The notes below the pieces were generated by a model. That model was given only the letters and a program-made list of their open reading frames with translations, ran no database searches and was not told where the DNA came from. Below, piece by piece: positions 52,243-62,071 of a stretch of 64,000 nucleotides of DNA. Position numbers and translations under genes: made by a program. Each line of letters begins with the position of its first letter. The stretch's first letter is position 1. The stretch is from Ensifer sp. USDA 6670. Its GTDB lineage: Bacteria; Pseudomonadota; Alphaproteobacteria; Rhizobiales; Rhizobiaceae. The stretch is from the NCBI GenBank assembly GCA_000421085.1, contig ATWE01000002.1:1-64000 (forward strand). Direction: 5' to 3'.

Positions 52243-52451
52243 GCCCTAGAAAGTGAAGTGCCCCTCTATTACGCCCAGTCGGAAGCCACGCGCTCTGCCA
52301 TCAATTCATTCTCAGTGTTTTCCGTGCGGGGCGAGGCTTCGGCTCGGTGTGAGCGAGGCTTCGGGTGCCCTTCGCAATTTCTTGATGTCAGACTGTAATT
52401 TGTGCACTTATACAGTAGCCATTATCCAGAACCTGATCGAAAGCACGAAAA

Positions 52452-53768
52452 TTGTTCGAGAGGATAAAGTCCGCCATACATTGGCGGTTCGCCAAAAAGC
52501 TGAGGAATTCAAATCCTGACAGAGCTGCGCGGCACTTGGTGCTTGCAGCAACAGGACGCGGGGCGGACGTTTCCAGGGCGAGGCGCGCTGTCGGATTTCT
52601 CGTGGCAGACAAAAGATACCAGGAGGCCCGCATGATCTGCCTGGAGCATATGTCTGCAGGCGATCCATCCGGCTTTTGGCGGCACTACGAGAGCTTCGTC
52701 GACGAGCTCGCAAGCTCCTGCCGACACCGGGAAGTGTCTGGCCCGAAAATCAAGATTGCTCTGTTCAACGATACGGATTTCAGGGTCAACATCGGATGCC
52801 GGCTGACAAGCCAGGGTCTCAAACAACAAATTCTAGATGCGTTCCCGGCGGCCGAGATTACGTCCATCGGTTTCAGCTTCGCAGCCTTCAGAAAGGAGTT
52901 CCCGAAGTCCACATCCGCTGGACGTTATGAGCTCCCGGACCTTGAAAGCCGACTGTCGACTGCATATGGCGAAGAAGCGATCGACCATATAACGGCCGCC
53001 GATTTCGTGATCCTTCAGCCAGAGGGATCGTTGGACCACAGGACAACGGCTGAAGGGCTTGAAACCTTCTTCACTCCTGTTTTGACCGCCAGAAAGCTCG
53101 GAAGGCCATTCGCTGTATTGAACGGTACGATACCCGTTTACGAAGACGAACGATCGGAATATCTCAGAGGGCTCTTCCGCGAACTCGGCCATGTGGCCGC
53201 ACGCGACGAAATCTCGGCGGAGTATTACGGCATCGAATTTCTGACCGATGCCGCATTCCTTCGGATCTCGCCGGCGCCTGTCGCCGAACGCGACGGGTGC
53301 CTGATCACCACCGGCGCCCGAAACAATGCCGACGAAGATATCGAAATTTTAAAGGCTGCACTCGGAGTTTGCGAGGAGCTGAAGCTTCGGCCGATTGTCC
53401 TTACGCACGCAGTCGAACGCTTCTCTCCCTATGAGGCCGAGATCATTGCCCGCGGCGGCATTTTTGCTGAGACAGCAAGCATTGAACGTGCTGCCGAGAC
53501 AATTTCAGCCTGCCGTCTTCACATTGGTGGCCGATATCACATGGCGATATTCGGGCTCCTCTGCAAGGTCCCTTCTCTTCTCTTCGACGTTAAAACGCAC
53601 AAGAACCAGTGGCTCGAGCGCTACTCTTCACTCATAAGACTTGTGCATCCGCACATGGACCTCAAGGCCGCGGCCGCGCTGGCGCTCGGAGATGGTGTAT
53701 CGCAAGAACATCGCGAAGCGACGACCGCGGACAAATACATTCGTTTCCTGAAACGCGCCTATGGCTGA
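52452..53768 (+). CDS. Polysaccharide pyruvyltransferase family protein
   Basis: 438 residues from TTG 52452. PS_pyruv_trans domain about 100-400: KIKIALFNDTDFRVNIGCRL, FVILQPEGSLDHRTT, ETFFTPVLTARKLGRPFAVL, VAARDEISAEYYGIEFLTDA, and the diagnostic CRLHIGGRYHMAIFGLLCKV. Adds pyruvate ketals to sugars from phosphoenolpyruvate in many exopolysaccharides; related enzymes modify other groups. An alternative start further downstream cannot be excluded. Confidence 0.87.
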   Translation: MFERIKSAIHWRFAKKLRNSNPDRAARHLVLAATGRGADVSRARRAVGFLVADKRYQEARMICLEHMSAGDPSGFWRHYESFVDELASSCRHREVSGPKIKIALFNDTDFRVNIGCRLTSQGLKQQILDAFPAAEITSIGFSFAAFRKEFPKSTSAGRYELPDLESRLSTAYGEEAIDHITAADFVILQPEGSLDHRTTAEGLETFFTPVLTARKLGRPFAVLNGTIPVYEDERSEYLRGLFRELGHVAARDEISAEYYGIEFLTDAAFLRISPAPVAERDGCLITTGARNNADEDIEILKAALGVCEELKLRPIVLTHAVERFSPYEAEIIARGGIFAETASIERAAETISACRLHIGGRYHMAIFGLLCKVPSLLFDVKTHKNQWLERYSSLIRLVHPHMDLKAAAALALGDGVSQEHREATTADKYIRFLKRAYG

Positions 53769-53889
53769 GCGGCCATCATACGCCGCGACGCACGATTCCA
53801 CGTGTGAGGGCCGGCACCTATCGAACGATCCCATTGCCTGAATACATCGTGATTCAGTGGCGTTACCAATGACGAACGCGCGTCACGGA

Positions 53890-54210
53890 CTAGCGCCATT
53901 GGCGATAGTGCGAGACTGATAATGGTCTTTCCTCAATCGGTGAAATCGTCGTCGTCCGACCCTGCATTGCCCAGCTGAGAATTGCATCAGCCTCGGCATG
54001 CATCCTCGCTCTGATCTTAGCCCGTTCGACTTCACTGGAGGCGAATTGCAGCGGTATTCGCTCAAGTGCGCCGAGCACGTCCTGCCTGAGGTCGGCCGCA
54101 GGATCGTCCCTGACCCTTTCGGTTACAAGGACTTTCACCAGAAACTCAAGGGTCGCGACCCGCAGTCCGTCATCTTGGAAATGCAAACTTCCGTCCCCCG
54201 GTGATTGCAC
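53890..54210 (-). CDS. Hypothetical small protein
   Basis: 106 codons from a GTG lacking a clear ribosome-binding site. Helical and charged: ATLEFLVKVLVTERVRDDPA, ADLRQDVLGALERIPLQFAS, SEVERAKIRARMHAEADAIL. Composition is protein-like rather than shadow-like, but I know no family. An internal start is possible. Confidence 0.4.
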   Translation of the reverse strand: MQSPGDGSLHFQDDGLRVATLEFLVKVLVTERVRDDPAADLRQDVLGALERIPLQFASSEVERAKIRARMHAEADAILSWAMQGRTTTISPIEERPLSVSHYRQWR

Positions 54211-54354
54211 CTTGGCTCGAGATTAACAGCGGCGCTCATCGCTGGCAATTCAGACTTGCAGTATAAAATGTATAGAAGAGAATGCGGCTCAAGTATTCAA
54301 AGTACCAGACGGGAGCCGGCTCCTAGACCGAGGGGCGGGCTTCGAAAATCCCGG

Positions 54355-56394
54355 TCAAAGTCTCGAACTCGTGACGCTCTCTCGCATTATGCTCAGCACG
54401 GGACGGAAGAGTGCTGAAAGACTTTCGGCACCTTTCGCCGACAGGTGATCTCCGTCCTTATAGAGAACGGTTCCATCTCGCATGACATGACACCTGGAGG
54501 CGTCGCAGATTGCACTCATCGGATCGACGACCAAAGCTCCGCCCGATCTGGCCGCGTCCGCCAGAACCCGCCGGGCCAAGGCCTGCCGCCTGTTCGTGTA
54601 TTCAGGAGAAGGAGCTATATCTAGCGAACGTCCAGACGCAACCGCTCGTGCGAGTGCCTCTGGAACGTCATATCCCATCTCCGGCACATCCATCACCAGA
54701 ACCGCCTTCGATCCCTGCCGAGCGAGCTTGGCCAAAGTCGCATCAAGTCCCTTCCTGACCGGAGTTGACCAATCTTTCCGGGAAGGTACTACGCTGGGGT
54801 CAAAGAAGATGCCCTGACCCGGAAGCTCCTCTCGGTGGACGTACTTAGGCCAGTAGCCCACCATGAAAACAAAGGCGAATTTTCTCTTCTCGATCAGCGA
54901 CACCACTGCGGAAGTGTGATCCATGCACCTCTTGACCGCTCCCGGAGGACCGAAATCCGTATTCGGCAAGGGCGGGCACGATCCGCGCCCGACGAACATG
55001 CCCGATATACCCATTCGGCGAGCGGCAAGGTCAATCGCAGGAGCGATCGCAGCGGCATGAGAATCCCCCCACACAAGGAACCGCGGCTCGCCCGCGGTCT
55101 CGGCTCCGACCCGACAGATTTCCCCTCTCCTTATCTGAACCGGTGTCAGACCTTCTCCATTTGAATCGGTGAAACACCGCTTGGAGGAGAAAGGGCTCTC
55201 GTCAAAGGTGGCCTGGTAGAGCGTACGGGCCTTTTCGGGCAACCTTTGGGGAATGCCTTCCAGATCATTGACAATGAAACCGAAGGCGACCGCCGAAGCA
55301 ATAGCAGCGCTGCTCACGCCGACGATCGCGACGCGCGAGGATGCCAGCACGCCATACCGCGCGGGCTGCTCGACGAACCTCCAGGAAATATATGCGAGGG
55401 CGAAGGACATCGCCACCGCGGTCAGCGCCCATCCGGTTGTCAGTTCGTGGCCAAGGCCATAACGCAAGAACACGATTACGGGCCAATGCCAGAGGTAGAG
55501 GGAATATGAGATGCGTCCGATGAAGACCGAGACCGGATTGCCGAGCAAGCGCCCTGTCGCTCCGCCTCGACAGTGTGCATGGATCACAAGGGCCGTACCG
55601 AGGCAGGGCACTGCGGCATAGGCGCCGGGAAAGGGCGTATCAGGAGAATAGACGAAAACGGTCAGGAGAACTGCCAGCAGTCCGAATGCCGCCAATGCCT
55701 GTGAGCCGCGGGAGCCATAAGTCGAGCGCGGAGCAATGGCAACAAGGACTCCGATCAGCAGCTCCCAAACGCGAAAATGCAGCAAGTAGAAAGCTTTTTC
55801 CGGCGCGTGCACAGTCCCCCAGGTGCTTGCCCCGAAAGACAAGAGCGCCACTGCCAAGACGATTGCGGGAATGTGCCGGCGTGCGAATTTGAAGCCGAGG
55901 AAAACCGCGATGGGAAAAATCAGGTAAAACTGCTCCTCCACGGACAGAGACCAGGTATGAAGCAATGGCTTCATCTCTGACGACAGATCGAAATAGCCGC
56001 TCTCGCTGCGGAACAGAATGTTCGAAGTGAACAAGGCAGCAGCTCGTACGCTATCGCCGAAATACCTGAACTCCTGCGGCATGAGCAAAACCCATGCCGC
56101 AACGGCGGAAACGGCGATCATCGAAAACAACGCCGGGAAAATGCGCCTCATCCGCCGAAGGTAGAACGCCCGGAAGCTGAAGCTGCCGCGCTCGAGATCG
56201 GCAAGGATGATCCTCGCCATGAAAAACCCGGACAAGACAAAAAAGACGTCGACCCCGACGAATCCGCCGGAGAACGCCCCGAAGCCTGCGTGAAAGAGGA
56301 GCACCGGCAAGATCGCCAGGGCTCGCAAACCATCCAGGTCGGGGCGATATTCGAAGTCTCGGTGGGTTACTGCCAAGCTGGTCCTCATCTCCAT
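54355..56394 (-). CDS. OafA/YrhL-type O-acyltransferase with SGNH domain
   Basis: About 679 residues. Acyltransferase_3 membrane domain (about ten TM helices): YRPDLDGLRALAILPVLLFH, GFVGVDVFFVLSGFFMARII, FYLRRMRRIFPALFSMIAVS, SVEEQFYLIFPIAVFLGF, ISYSLYLWHWPVIVFLRYGL. The periplasmic C-terminal SGNH domain has VWGDSHAAAIAPAIDL and KDGDHLSAKGAESL (catalytic Asp-His). Adds O-acetyl groups to surface polysaccharide. Starts at 56394, 56388 and a GTG at 56433 are all possible. Confidence 0.9.
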   Translation of the reverse strand: MEMRTSLAVTHRDFEYRPDLDGLRALAILPVLLFHAGFGAFSGGFVGVDVFFVLSGFFMARIILADLERGSFSFRAFYLRRMRRIFPALFSMIAVSAVAAWVLLMPQEFRYFGDSVRAAALFTSNILFRSESGYFDLSSEMKPLLHTWSLSVEEQFYLIFPIAVFLGFKFARRHIPAIVLAVALLSFGASTWGTVHAPEKAFYLLHFRVWELLIGVLVAIAPRSTYGSRGSQALAAFGLLAVLLTVFVYSPDTPFPGAYAAVPCLGTALVIHAHCRGGATGRLLGNPVSVFIGRISYSLYLWHWPVIVFLRYGLGHELTTGWALTAVAMSFALAYISWRFVEQPARYGVLASSRVAIVGVSSAAIASAVAFGFIVNDLEGIPQRLPEKARTLYQATFDESPFSSKRCFTDSNGEGLTPVQIRRGEICRVGAETAGEPRFLVWGDSHAAAIAPAIDLAARRMGISGMFVGRGSCPPLPNTDFGPPGAVKRCMDHTSAVVSLIEKRKFAFVFMVGYWPKYVHREELPGQGIFFDPSVVPSRKDWSTPVRKGLDATLAKLARQGSKAVLVMDVPEMGYDVPEALARAVASGRSLDIAPSPEYTNRRQALARRVLADAARSGGALVVDPMSAICDASRCHVMRDGTVLYKDGDHLSAKGAESLSALFRPVLSIMRESVTSSRL

Positions 56395-56500
56395 GATGGA
56401 CTGCCGAAAGCCAAAGCGGCGTTTCAAGTTCACCTTAGAATCGTAAAGTGCGCCCCCTCGGAGATTGGCTCGTCAACTCCGGGACCGCACCGAGATGTCT

Positions 56501-57490
56501 CTAGACAACACCCGCACGAAGAAGATCGTGGACGTGCAAGATGCCCGACGGCCGGCCCGAATCATCGACCAGAAACAACACCGTGATCTTTTGCGATTGC
56601 ATCACTTCCATTGCCGCACTGGCCAGCATTCCACCCGCAATTGCGCGAGGCGTATGCGACATCACGGTCTCGACCGTGAGGAGCAAAAGATCTTGTGACA
56701 TGTGGCGCCGCAAATCGCCGTCGGTAATGACACCGACAAGCTCACCATTGTTACCGACGACGCCGACGACCCCGAAACCCTTCGACGACATCTGGATGAC
56801 CGCTTCGCTCATCGGGCTGCCGATCGGCAAAAGCGGCACCGCCTCGCCCGAGTGCGCCAGTTCATGGGCGAGCAGCAATTGCGAACCGAGCTTGCCGCCT
56901 GGATGAAAGGTCTTGAAGTCCTCGGCCGAAAACCCTCTGCGCTCAAGCAATGCTATTGCGAGAGCATCCCCCACCGCTAACTGAAGCATCGCAGACGTGG
57001 TCGGGGCTAGACCATGAGGGCATGCCTCCGGCACTTTCGGCAGGACGAGCGGGATCGTGGAGTTGCGAGCGATTGTGCTGTCGGCATTCGACGTGACGGA
57101 AATGACCGGAACGTTGAAGCGCTTGGCGTAAGTGAGGACGTTCCCGAGTTCGACCGTTTCACCGGACCATGAAAGCAGGATAAGCAGATCCTGTGCGGTG
57201 ATCATACCGAGATCGCCGTGACTAGCTTCCGTCGGATGCACGAAATAGGCGGATGTACCGGTAGAAGCAAGCGTCGCGGCGATCTTGCGTCCAATGTGCC
57301 CGCTCTTGCCAACACCCGCGACAACGACCCGGCCACGCTTGGAGGCGACGAGTTCGATGGCATCGACAAAACTACGGCGCAAGGCCGCATCATCCTCCAG
57401 ACAGGCCGCCAGTGCATTAATTCCGTCGGCGGCAGTGGCGATCGTACGACTGATCGACGCCAGTGTTGGGTCACTTACAATCACGTTCAT
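56501..57490 (-). CDS. kpsF: Arabinose-5-phosphate isomerase KpsF/KdsD
   Basis: 329 residues. SIS isomerase domain (VVVAGVGKSGHIGRKIAATL, HPTEASHGDLGMITAQDLLI, LLSWSGETVELGNVLTYAKR, VPEACPHGLAPTTSAMLQLA, GDALAIALLERRGFSAEDF, FHPGGKLG) followed by two CBS domains (VIQMSSKGFGVVGVVGNNGE and EVMQSQKITVLFLVDDSGRP). Converts ribulose-5-P to arabinose-5-P, the first step to Kdo. Its place next to acyl- and glycosyltransferases points to a Kdo-containing or Kdo-anchored capsule, in addition to the LPS housekeeping copy expected elsewhere. Confidence 0.93.
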   Translation of the reverse strand: MNVIVSDPTLASISRTIATAADGINALAACLEDDAALRRSFVDAIELVASKRGRVVVAGVGKSGHIGRKIAATLASTGTSAYFVHPTEASHGDLGMITAQDLLILLSWSGETVELGNVLTYAKRFNVPVISVTSNADSTIARNSTIPLVLPKVPEACPHGLAPTTSAMLQLAVGDALAIALLERRGFSAEDFKTFHPGGKLGSQLLLAHELAHSGEAVPLLPIGSPMSEAVIQMSSKGFGVVGVVGNNGELVGVITDGDLRRHMSQDLLLLTVETVMSHTPRAIAGGMLASAAMEVMQSQKITVLFLVDDSGRPSGILHVHDLLRAGVV

Positions 57491-57766
57491 TTCTTGACTG
57501 CCCGTTACTATTGACGACCGGTGCTAAAGGCGTCGCTTACCGTTGACGTCTTCGAAATCAAATCAAGATGGCTAAATTGTGCGACTTGCGGGTATTTCCA
57601 CGCTTTCTGAAGCGTGACGACAGAGTATTGAGAAATTGCAATACCGGCTCACCCCTTTCCAGTCGACGACCCGGCGGCGAATGGACAGGTAGCCTAGCTT
57701 GTGCGAGACATAGATGTCAGTCCCTTAAGTGAATCTCGCCTGCCTACCTCGTCAAGGGAATTCGCG

Positions 57767-58504
57767 ATGACGATTGGACCTGAAGCGCTTGAAAAACTGC
57801 GAGAAAAGCACCGCCGCTGGCTCTTGCGACTCGGCATTGTCGACAAGCCCTGGCTGATTCTCGGTTCCGCGCCCTCCCCCACAATTCCGCCGGACCTGAT
57901 TGGATACTGCGCACGCGTCGACGTCAATAACGCAGGCAAGACAGCAAATGCACTGGGTCTCCCACCCGCCGATTTGACGTTTCGAAAGCGCAAGAAGTCG
58001 TGGGAAGAGCATCCCTATGTTCGGACGAGAGGCCTTCTGTGGCTTCATACGAAGCCCATTTGGGTGATGTACCTGAAACTTCTGGCAATGCCGCAAGTGC
58101 GATACAAGAGCCTGATGCGTGCCACCAAGGCTGAGCGCGAAGCGATCGTCAACGCCGTGAGCGGCGGGCTTCCCTCCGATATTGGAGAAGTCGGCAAGGT
58201 GACGAACGGAGTTGCCGCCCTGTGCTACGCACTTTTCATGGGAGTGCCGTGCGTGACCCTGGCGGGCTTCTCAGTCACCAAGATGGGGCATTCCTACGAT
58301 GACAAGGGGAGAATTCGCCGGCAGATTGCCGAAGACACCTTCGTTCTGACGCAGTTGAGAGATCGAGGAAATGTCTTCACGACCGAGCTGGAACTCTCTG
58401 AGCATATCGACCTCCCCTTCGTTCGCGAAAGAGGCGACATCACTCGCAATATGGGCGGCATGATCGGCGCAAATCCGGCTCATTGGAAGTCCGCCCAAAT
58501 ATAG
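57767..58504 (+). CDS. GT29/GT42/DUF115-like Rossmann protein 1
   Basis: 245 residues from ATG 57767 (AGGGAA upstream); a GTG at 57701 is an alternative. N-terminal DKPWLILGSAPSPTIPPDLI and VDVNNAGKTANALGLPPADL resemble the nucleotide-sugar loop of sialyltransferase-like folds (hhhGSAPS...D....N). C-terminal GVAALCYALFMGVPCVTLAG followed by FSVTKMGHSYDDKG matches the second motif (G..A...A......V.L.G......H.YD). No TM segment. Likely a sugar transferase of the capsule locus; donor may be a nonulosonate or Kdo (inference). Confidence 0.65.
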   Translation: MTIGPEALEKLREKHRRWLLRLGIVDKPWLILGSAPSPTIPPDLIGYCARVDVNNAGKTANALGLPPADLTFRKRKKSWEEHPYVRTRGLLWLHTKPIWVMYLKLLAMPQVRYKSLMRATKAEREAIVNAVSGGLPSDIGEVGKVTNGVAALCYALFMGVPCVTLAGFSVTKMGHSYDDKGRIRRQIAEDTFVLTQLRDRGNVFTTELELSEHIDLPFVRERGDITRNMGGMIGANPAHWKSAQI

Positions 58505-59985
58505 GCAAACGTGTATGTGTCGCCCGGGCGCCCGGCGTTGTAAGGAACTGAGACGATCGTCGGCTGTGCCTTGGCAATCCTGACGGGCATGAGTTGCAGT
58601 AGGGCCGAAATGCGAGGAGGAACCTCCTCTCGCCCCTTACCTTCTGCCGACCAGGCCGCCAAAATTCGTCCTGCAGGGAGACGTCTCTCCGCCTCCTGAG
58701 AAAATCCGGTCAGGATGACAGGGGTGTCGGGAAACTGAATTCTGAGATTACCCGCCACGATCCTGTCGTCGAGCACGATGGCGACCGGGGGCGGACCCGG
58801 GTCAGCGCGCACAACCTGGGCGAAGCCGTGAAAGGGCGTATGTGCGAAGGAATAGTCGCCGATGATCGGACCGACGAAAACCCTTGCCCAAAGCATCACG
58901 ATTACGCCGACGGACAGGACGCCCGCGATCGAAAGAAGTGCAGGCAGGCGCCGTGCGGGATCCAGACCGGCAGCATCGATTTTCAGCGCCAGATAAAGTG
59001 GGAGAAGCGCCGTAAAAAGCGCCAACCACTTCGCACGGATATGAGTCGCATCCATTGCAACGACGATAAGCGCTATCATGAGGAAGCAGGCGAGAATCAT
59101 CCTGCCGACGACCCTCGTCCATAGACTCTCGGCGCGAAGGATTTTCCCGAGATCCGCGTAAAAGAGCAATCCGAAGACGGCAAGGGTCAGCGCAACGCCC
59201 TTGAGGCTCGCAACGGCAAGCGAAACAAGCCCTTGGATCGCGTGCGGCAGCAGCGCGCTGTCCGCCCCCTCCTTCATTTCAGCGACAGTGACACCAGTCG
59301 CATGTCCAAGATTATTGAGGACCCAGAAGGCATGGGGTGCCACGATCACCGCGCAAACCGCAACTGAAGCGAGCACACGCCAGTCAAACAGATGTTTGCG
59401 CAGCTTTGCCTCCGGCAGGATGGCGAGCAATGCCGCCGCGGGGAGAATAACGAAATTGTATTTCGACAGCGCCCCGAGCCCCACGGCAACGCCGACAAGC
59501 AGGTAATGGCCAAGGTCGGGAGGGTTCTTCAGGGCGCGGAAAAAGCCGTAGAGGAAAAGCGACACCGCAAAAAGCGCGGCGACGGTGTGGGACAAGTCGC
59601 GCTGTGACAGAAGGAAAACCGGTGGCAGGGTCAGGACGCCCAGCACCGCTACCGCCGGAGCGAGCCGACTGCCGGAGAGGACACCGGCAGTGAGTCCGTA
59701 GAATAGAAGGAAGAGAAACAGAAGACCGTTCTTTACGATGGTCAGCGACGCGACGGAGATACCAAATAGGGCCACCGCTCCATATTGAAGCCAGTTGTAG
59801 AAGGGCGGCTGCGCTCCGTATCCGAGCAGCAGATATTGTGAGAGCAGTGCTTGCTCGGATTCGTCGATCTCGAGCGAGTCAGGGCGCAGAATTTTCAAAA
59901 TGATGCTGAGCAGGCAATAACCGGCAATCAGAACGTATAAGAAATCCGGTCTTCGAACCAGGAGGCTGCGCATTCCTCTCCCCAT
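58480..59985 (-). CDS. GT39/GT83-like membrane glycosyltransferase
   Basis: About 501 residues with eleven or so TM helices. N-terminal LEIDESEQALLSQYLLLGYG and AQPPFYNWLQYGAVALFGIS correspond to the first periplasmic loop of ArnT/PMT-like transferases (acidic pair, PP.Y.WL). The helical core and a C-terminal periplasmic domain (PPPVAIVLDDRIVAGNLRIQ) follow. Uses polyprenyl-linked sugars on the periplasmic side. Its 3' end overlaps the convergent gene at 57767-58504 by 25 nt. Start at 59985 or 59973. Confidence 0.85.
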   Translation of the reverse strand: MGRGMRSLLVRRPDFLYVLIAGYCLLSIILKILRPDSLEIDESEQALLSQYLLLGYGAQPPFYNWLQYGAVALFGISVASLTIVKNGLLFLFLLFYGLTAGVLSGSRLAPAVAVLGVLTLPPVFLLSQRDLSHTVAALFAVSLFLYGFFRALKNPPDLGHYLLVGVAVGLGALSKYNFVILPAAALLAILPEAKLRKHLFDWRVLASVAVCAVIVAPHAFWVLNNLGHATGVTVAEMKEGADSALLPHAIQGLVSLAVASLKGVALTLAVFGLLFYADLGKILRAESLWTRVVGRMILACFLMIALIVVAMDATHIRAKWLALFTALLPLYLALKIDAAGLDPARRLPALLSIAGVLSVGVIVMLWARVFVGPIIGDYSFAHTPFHGFAQVVRADPGPPPVAIVLDDRIVAGNLRIQFPDTPVILTGFSQEAERRLPAGRILAAWSAEGKGREEVPPRISALLQLMPVRIAKAQPTIVSVPYNAGRPGDTYTFAYIWADFQ

Positions 59986-60292
59986 CGTCCCTGCCCATAT
60001 CGGTGGCAATACCGCGGACCAGCGACAAGCTACTAGGCGAAGTTCGAGGGAATTGCCAGAGGCCCGATCGAGGACCGCGAACAACCGAACACATCGTTTC
60101 GCTTCATCAGGACGAGACGATGCGGCAGGAAAGCGGTCGCTGCCGGCGAGAGAACGTTATCCGTTGCACGAGGCTTCACGGCACCGCCTTTTTTGTTTAC
60201 ACCTGAAAACTGCTTACACGCAAATAAGTGATTTTGAGTCGTTTCGCCCGCTTGCCAAGCACGCTTGAAGCCTACCCGTTATCGGAGGTTTA

Positions 60293-60982
60293 ATGACGGA
60301 AAGTGCTCATATTTACATCGGCTTCGACAGCAAGGAAGTCGTCGCCTATCATGTTCTTTGCCAAAGTATTTTGGAAAAGAGCTCCATCCCGGTCACGTTC
60401 ACGCCGATATCCTTGAACAACGTCGACGGGATTTTTACGCGCGAGCGGAATCCTCTCCAATCTACAGAGTTTTCCTTTTCGCGCTTCCTCGTGCCGTATC
60501 TAAGCCGCTATGAGGGTTGGTCGCTTTTCGTAGATTGCGACATGCTGATGCGGACTGACATCGCCCAGCTGTGGGAACTGAGAGACGATCGCTACGCAGC
60601 GATGTGCGTAAAACACGACTACGTTCCGAAAGTCGAAACGAAGTTTCTGGGCCAGGTCCAAACGAAGTACGAAAAGAAGAACTGGTCGAGCGTGATCCTG
60701 TTCAACAATGCCAAGTGCCGAAAGCTCGATCTGGATTACGTCAATACTGCTACCGGGCTGGAGCTGCATCAGTTCAAATGGCTGGATTCCGACGACCTGA
60801 TCGGCGAACTGCCACCGAGCTGGAATTGGCTCGTAAACGAGTACGAATACTCGCCGGATGCAAAGCTGGTCCATTTCACCGATGGCGGGCCTTACTTCGA
60901 TGAGTATAAGAACGATGACTACGCCGAGGAATGGTTCGCGGCACGTGATCGTGTTCTTCATGTAACGCAGCGCTCGGCTTAA
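60293..60982 (+). CDS. GT8-like glycosyltransferase
   Basis: 229 residues: HIYIGFDSKEVVAYHVLCQS, STEFSFSRFLVPYLSRYEGW, SLFVDCDMLMRTDIAQLWEL (DxD metal motif), SVILFNNAKCRKLDLDYVNT, LPPSWNWLVNEYEYSPDAKL, VHFTDGGPYFDEYKNDDYAE. This is the glycogenin/LgtC-like GT-A fold. Preceded by GGAGG at the right spacing; stand-alone between the divergent GT39/83 gene and the convergent gene at 61115. Confidence 0.85.
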   Translation: MTESAHIYIGFDSKEVVAYHVLCQSILEKSSIPVTFTPISLNNVDGIFTRERNPLQSTEFSFSRFLVPYLSRYEGWSLFVDCDMLMRTDIAQLWELRDDRYAAMCVKHDYVPKVETKFLGQVQTKYEKKNWSSVILFNNAKCRKLDLDYVNTATGLELHQFKWLDSDDLIGELPPSWNWLVNEYEYSPDAKLVHFTDGGPYFDEYKNDDYAEEWFAARDRVLHVTQRSA

Positions 60983-61114
60983 TCGCTCGACACCCGTAAG
61001 CCATTTTCATCGGGGGCGGTTGCCCGCCCCCTCGCCGGCTCACGTGCCGATGCGACGGCGATGCACTTTCGTCAGAGAACCACTTGGCGATGGAGCATCA
61101 CTGGCTTTGGAGGA

Positions 61115-62014
61115 TCACTGGGCGAAAGTTGCGTCGTAGCCGAACCCCATCCCGACAAGGGCCGAAACAGGCGAGTGGTTTACGACCGCGATGCCGCTTT
61201 CGGCCGCTATGCTGCGTGCCATGACCAGATGGTCGACGATCCGCTTTTGGGCCACGACGATTCCCGAATAGGCCTTATCGGTCGTTTCGTAGTACCTCGG
61301 TTCATCGGCATTACTGAGATCGATCCCCACGAAGCCGATCGAGCGGGGCCTCCAGGCGACGGCAAACTGTGCGGCGGAAACCGCGACCGAGCCGGCCTGG
61401 AAAATGCCGGCCAAGGGATCTTCGGAAAAGCCGACGTCGCCGTCCTCGCTCAGCCGCGCATAGGGCAGCTTGCGCAGTTCCGCGGTGTCCCGACGTGCCG
61501 CCCCGTACGGCTTTCGCACATTATCGATCAGTACGATCGGCCTGTCTCGCAGCCATGTGCCATTCAGCTCGCAGATCGCCCTTATGACGCTCACGGAGAG
61601 CAGACAGACGCATCCGGCAGGAAGCCGCTTCACGAGATCGAAGTGTCTCCATACGAACCGTTCGTCTTCGATTGCGACCGCCAGAGGCTTTGCTATTACG
61701 CTGGGGAACAGGTGTAGCGCGCCATTCAAGAGAAGGCAGGAAGACGCGTCTGCGCGGGTCAGATCGCATCGGGCGACCGAGGGGCCGGAGCCGACGATAA
61801 GCACATCGGACGGTCTTTCTTCCAGGGCGCGCGAGGGGCTCGTGAGACGTCCTACCCGCTCGCCGCGATACTGGATCATGCCGTCTCGATCAGCGGTTGC
61901 AAGCTCGAGCTTGAGTCCGGGAAACCAGTCCTGAACATGCGCCCTGGAGCGACCCAAGAGGAGGCGAACGGCGATCTTGATGCAGGAACGTGAAAAGGGG
62001 CGATTTGAAATCAT
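61115..62014 (-). CDS. GT29/GT42/DUF115-like Rossmann protein 2
   Basis: 299 residues. Nucleotide-binding loop SDVLIVGSGPSVARCDLTRA then SSCLLLNGALHLFPSVIAKP; second motif FQAGSVAVSAAQFAVAWRPR, SIGFVGIDLSNADEPRYYET. The VGSGPS form is closest to the DUF115/MptE-like group, which includes Maf flagellin nonulosonate transferases. No signal peptide. First of three same-strand paralogue-like genes (61115-63671). Confidence 0.65.
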   Translation of the reverse strand: MISNRPFSRSCIKIAVRLLLGRSRAHVQDWFPGLKLELATADRDGMIQYRGERVGRLTSPSRALEERPSDVLIVGSGPSVARCDLTRADASSCLLLNGALHLFPSVIAKPLAVAIEDERFVWRHFDLVKRLPAGCVCLLSVSVIRAICELNGTWLRDRPIVLIDNVRKPYGAARRDTAELRKLPYARLSEDGDVGFSEDPLAGIFQAGSVAVSAAQFAVAWRPRSIGFVGIDLSNADEPRYYETTDKAYSGIVVAQKRIVDHLVMARSIAAESGIAVVNHSPVSALVGMGFGYDATFAQ

Positions 62015-62071
62015 TGATTCTAACGCAGGTTTGAGCGAGCCAAAACGACGACACGGGGAACATGCAAAATA

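Noticed and set aside
53769..54354. Additional capsule gene downstream of the pyruvyltransferase
   Set aside because: Only a small frame of unknown type with weak start context was found; no domain supports a capsule role.
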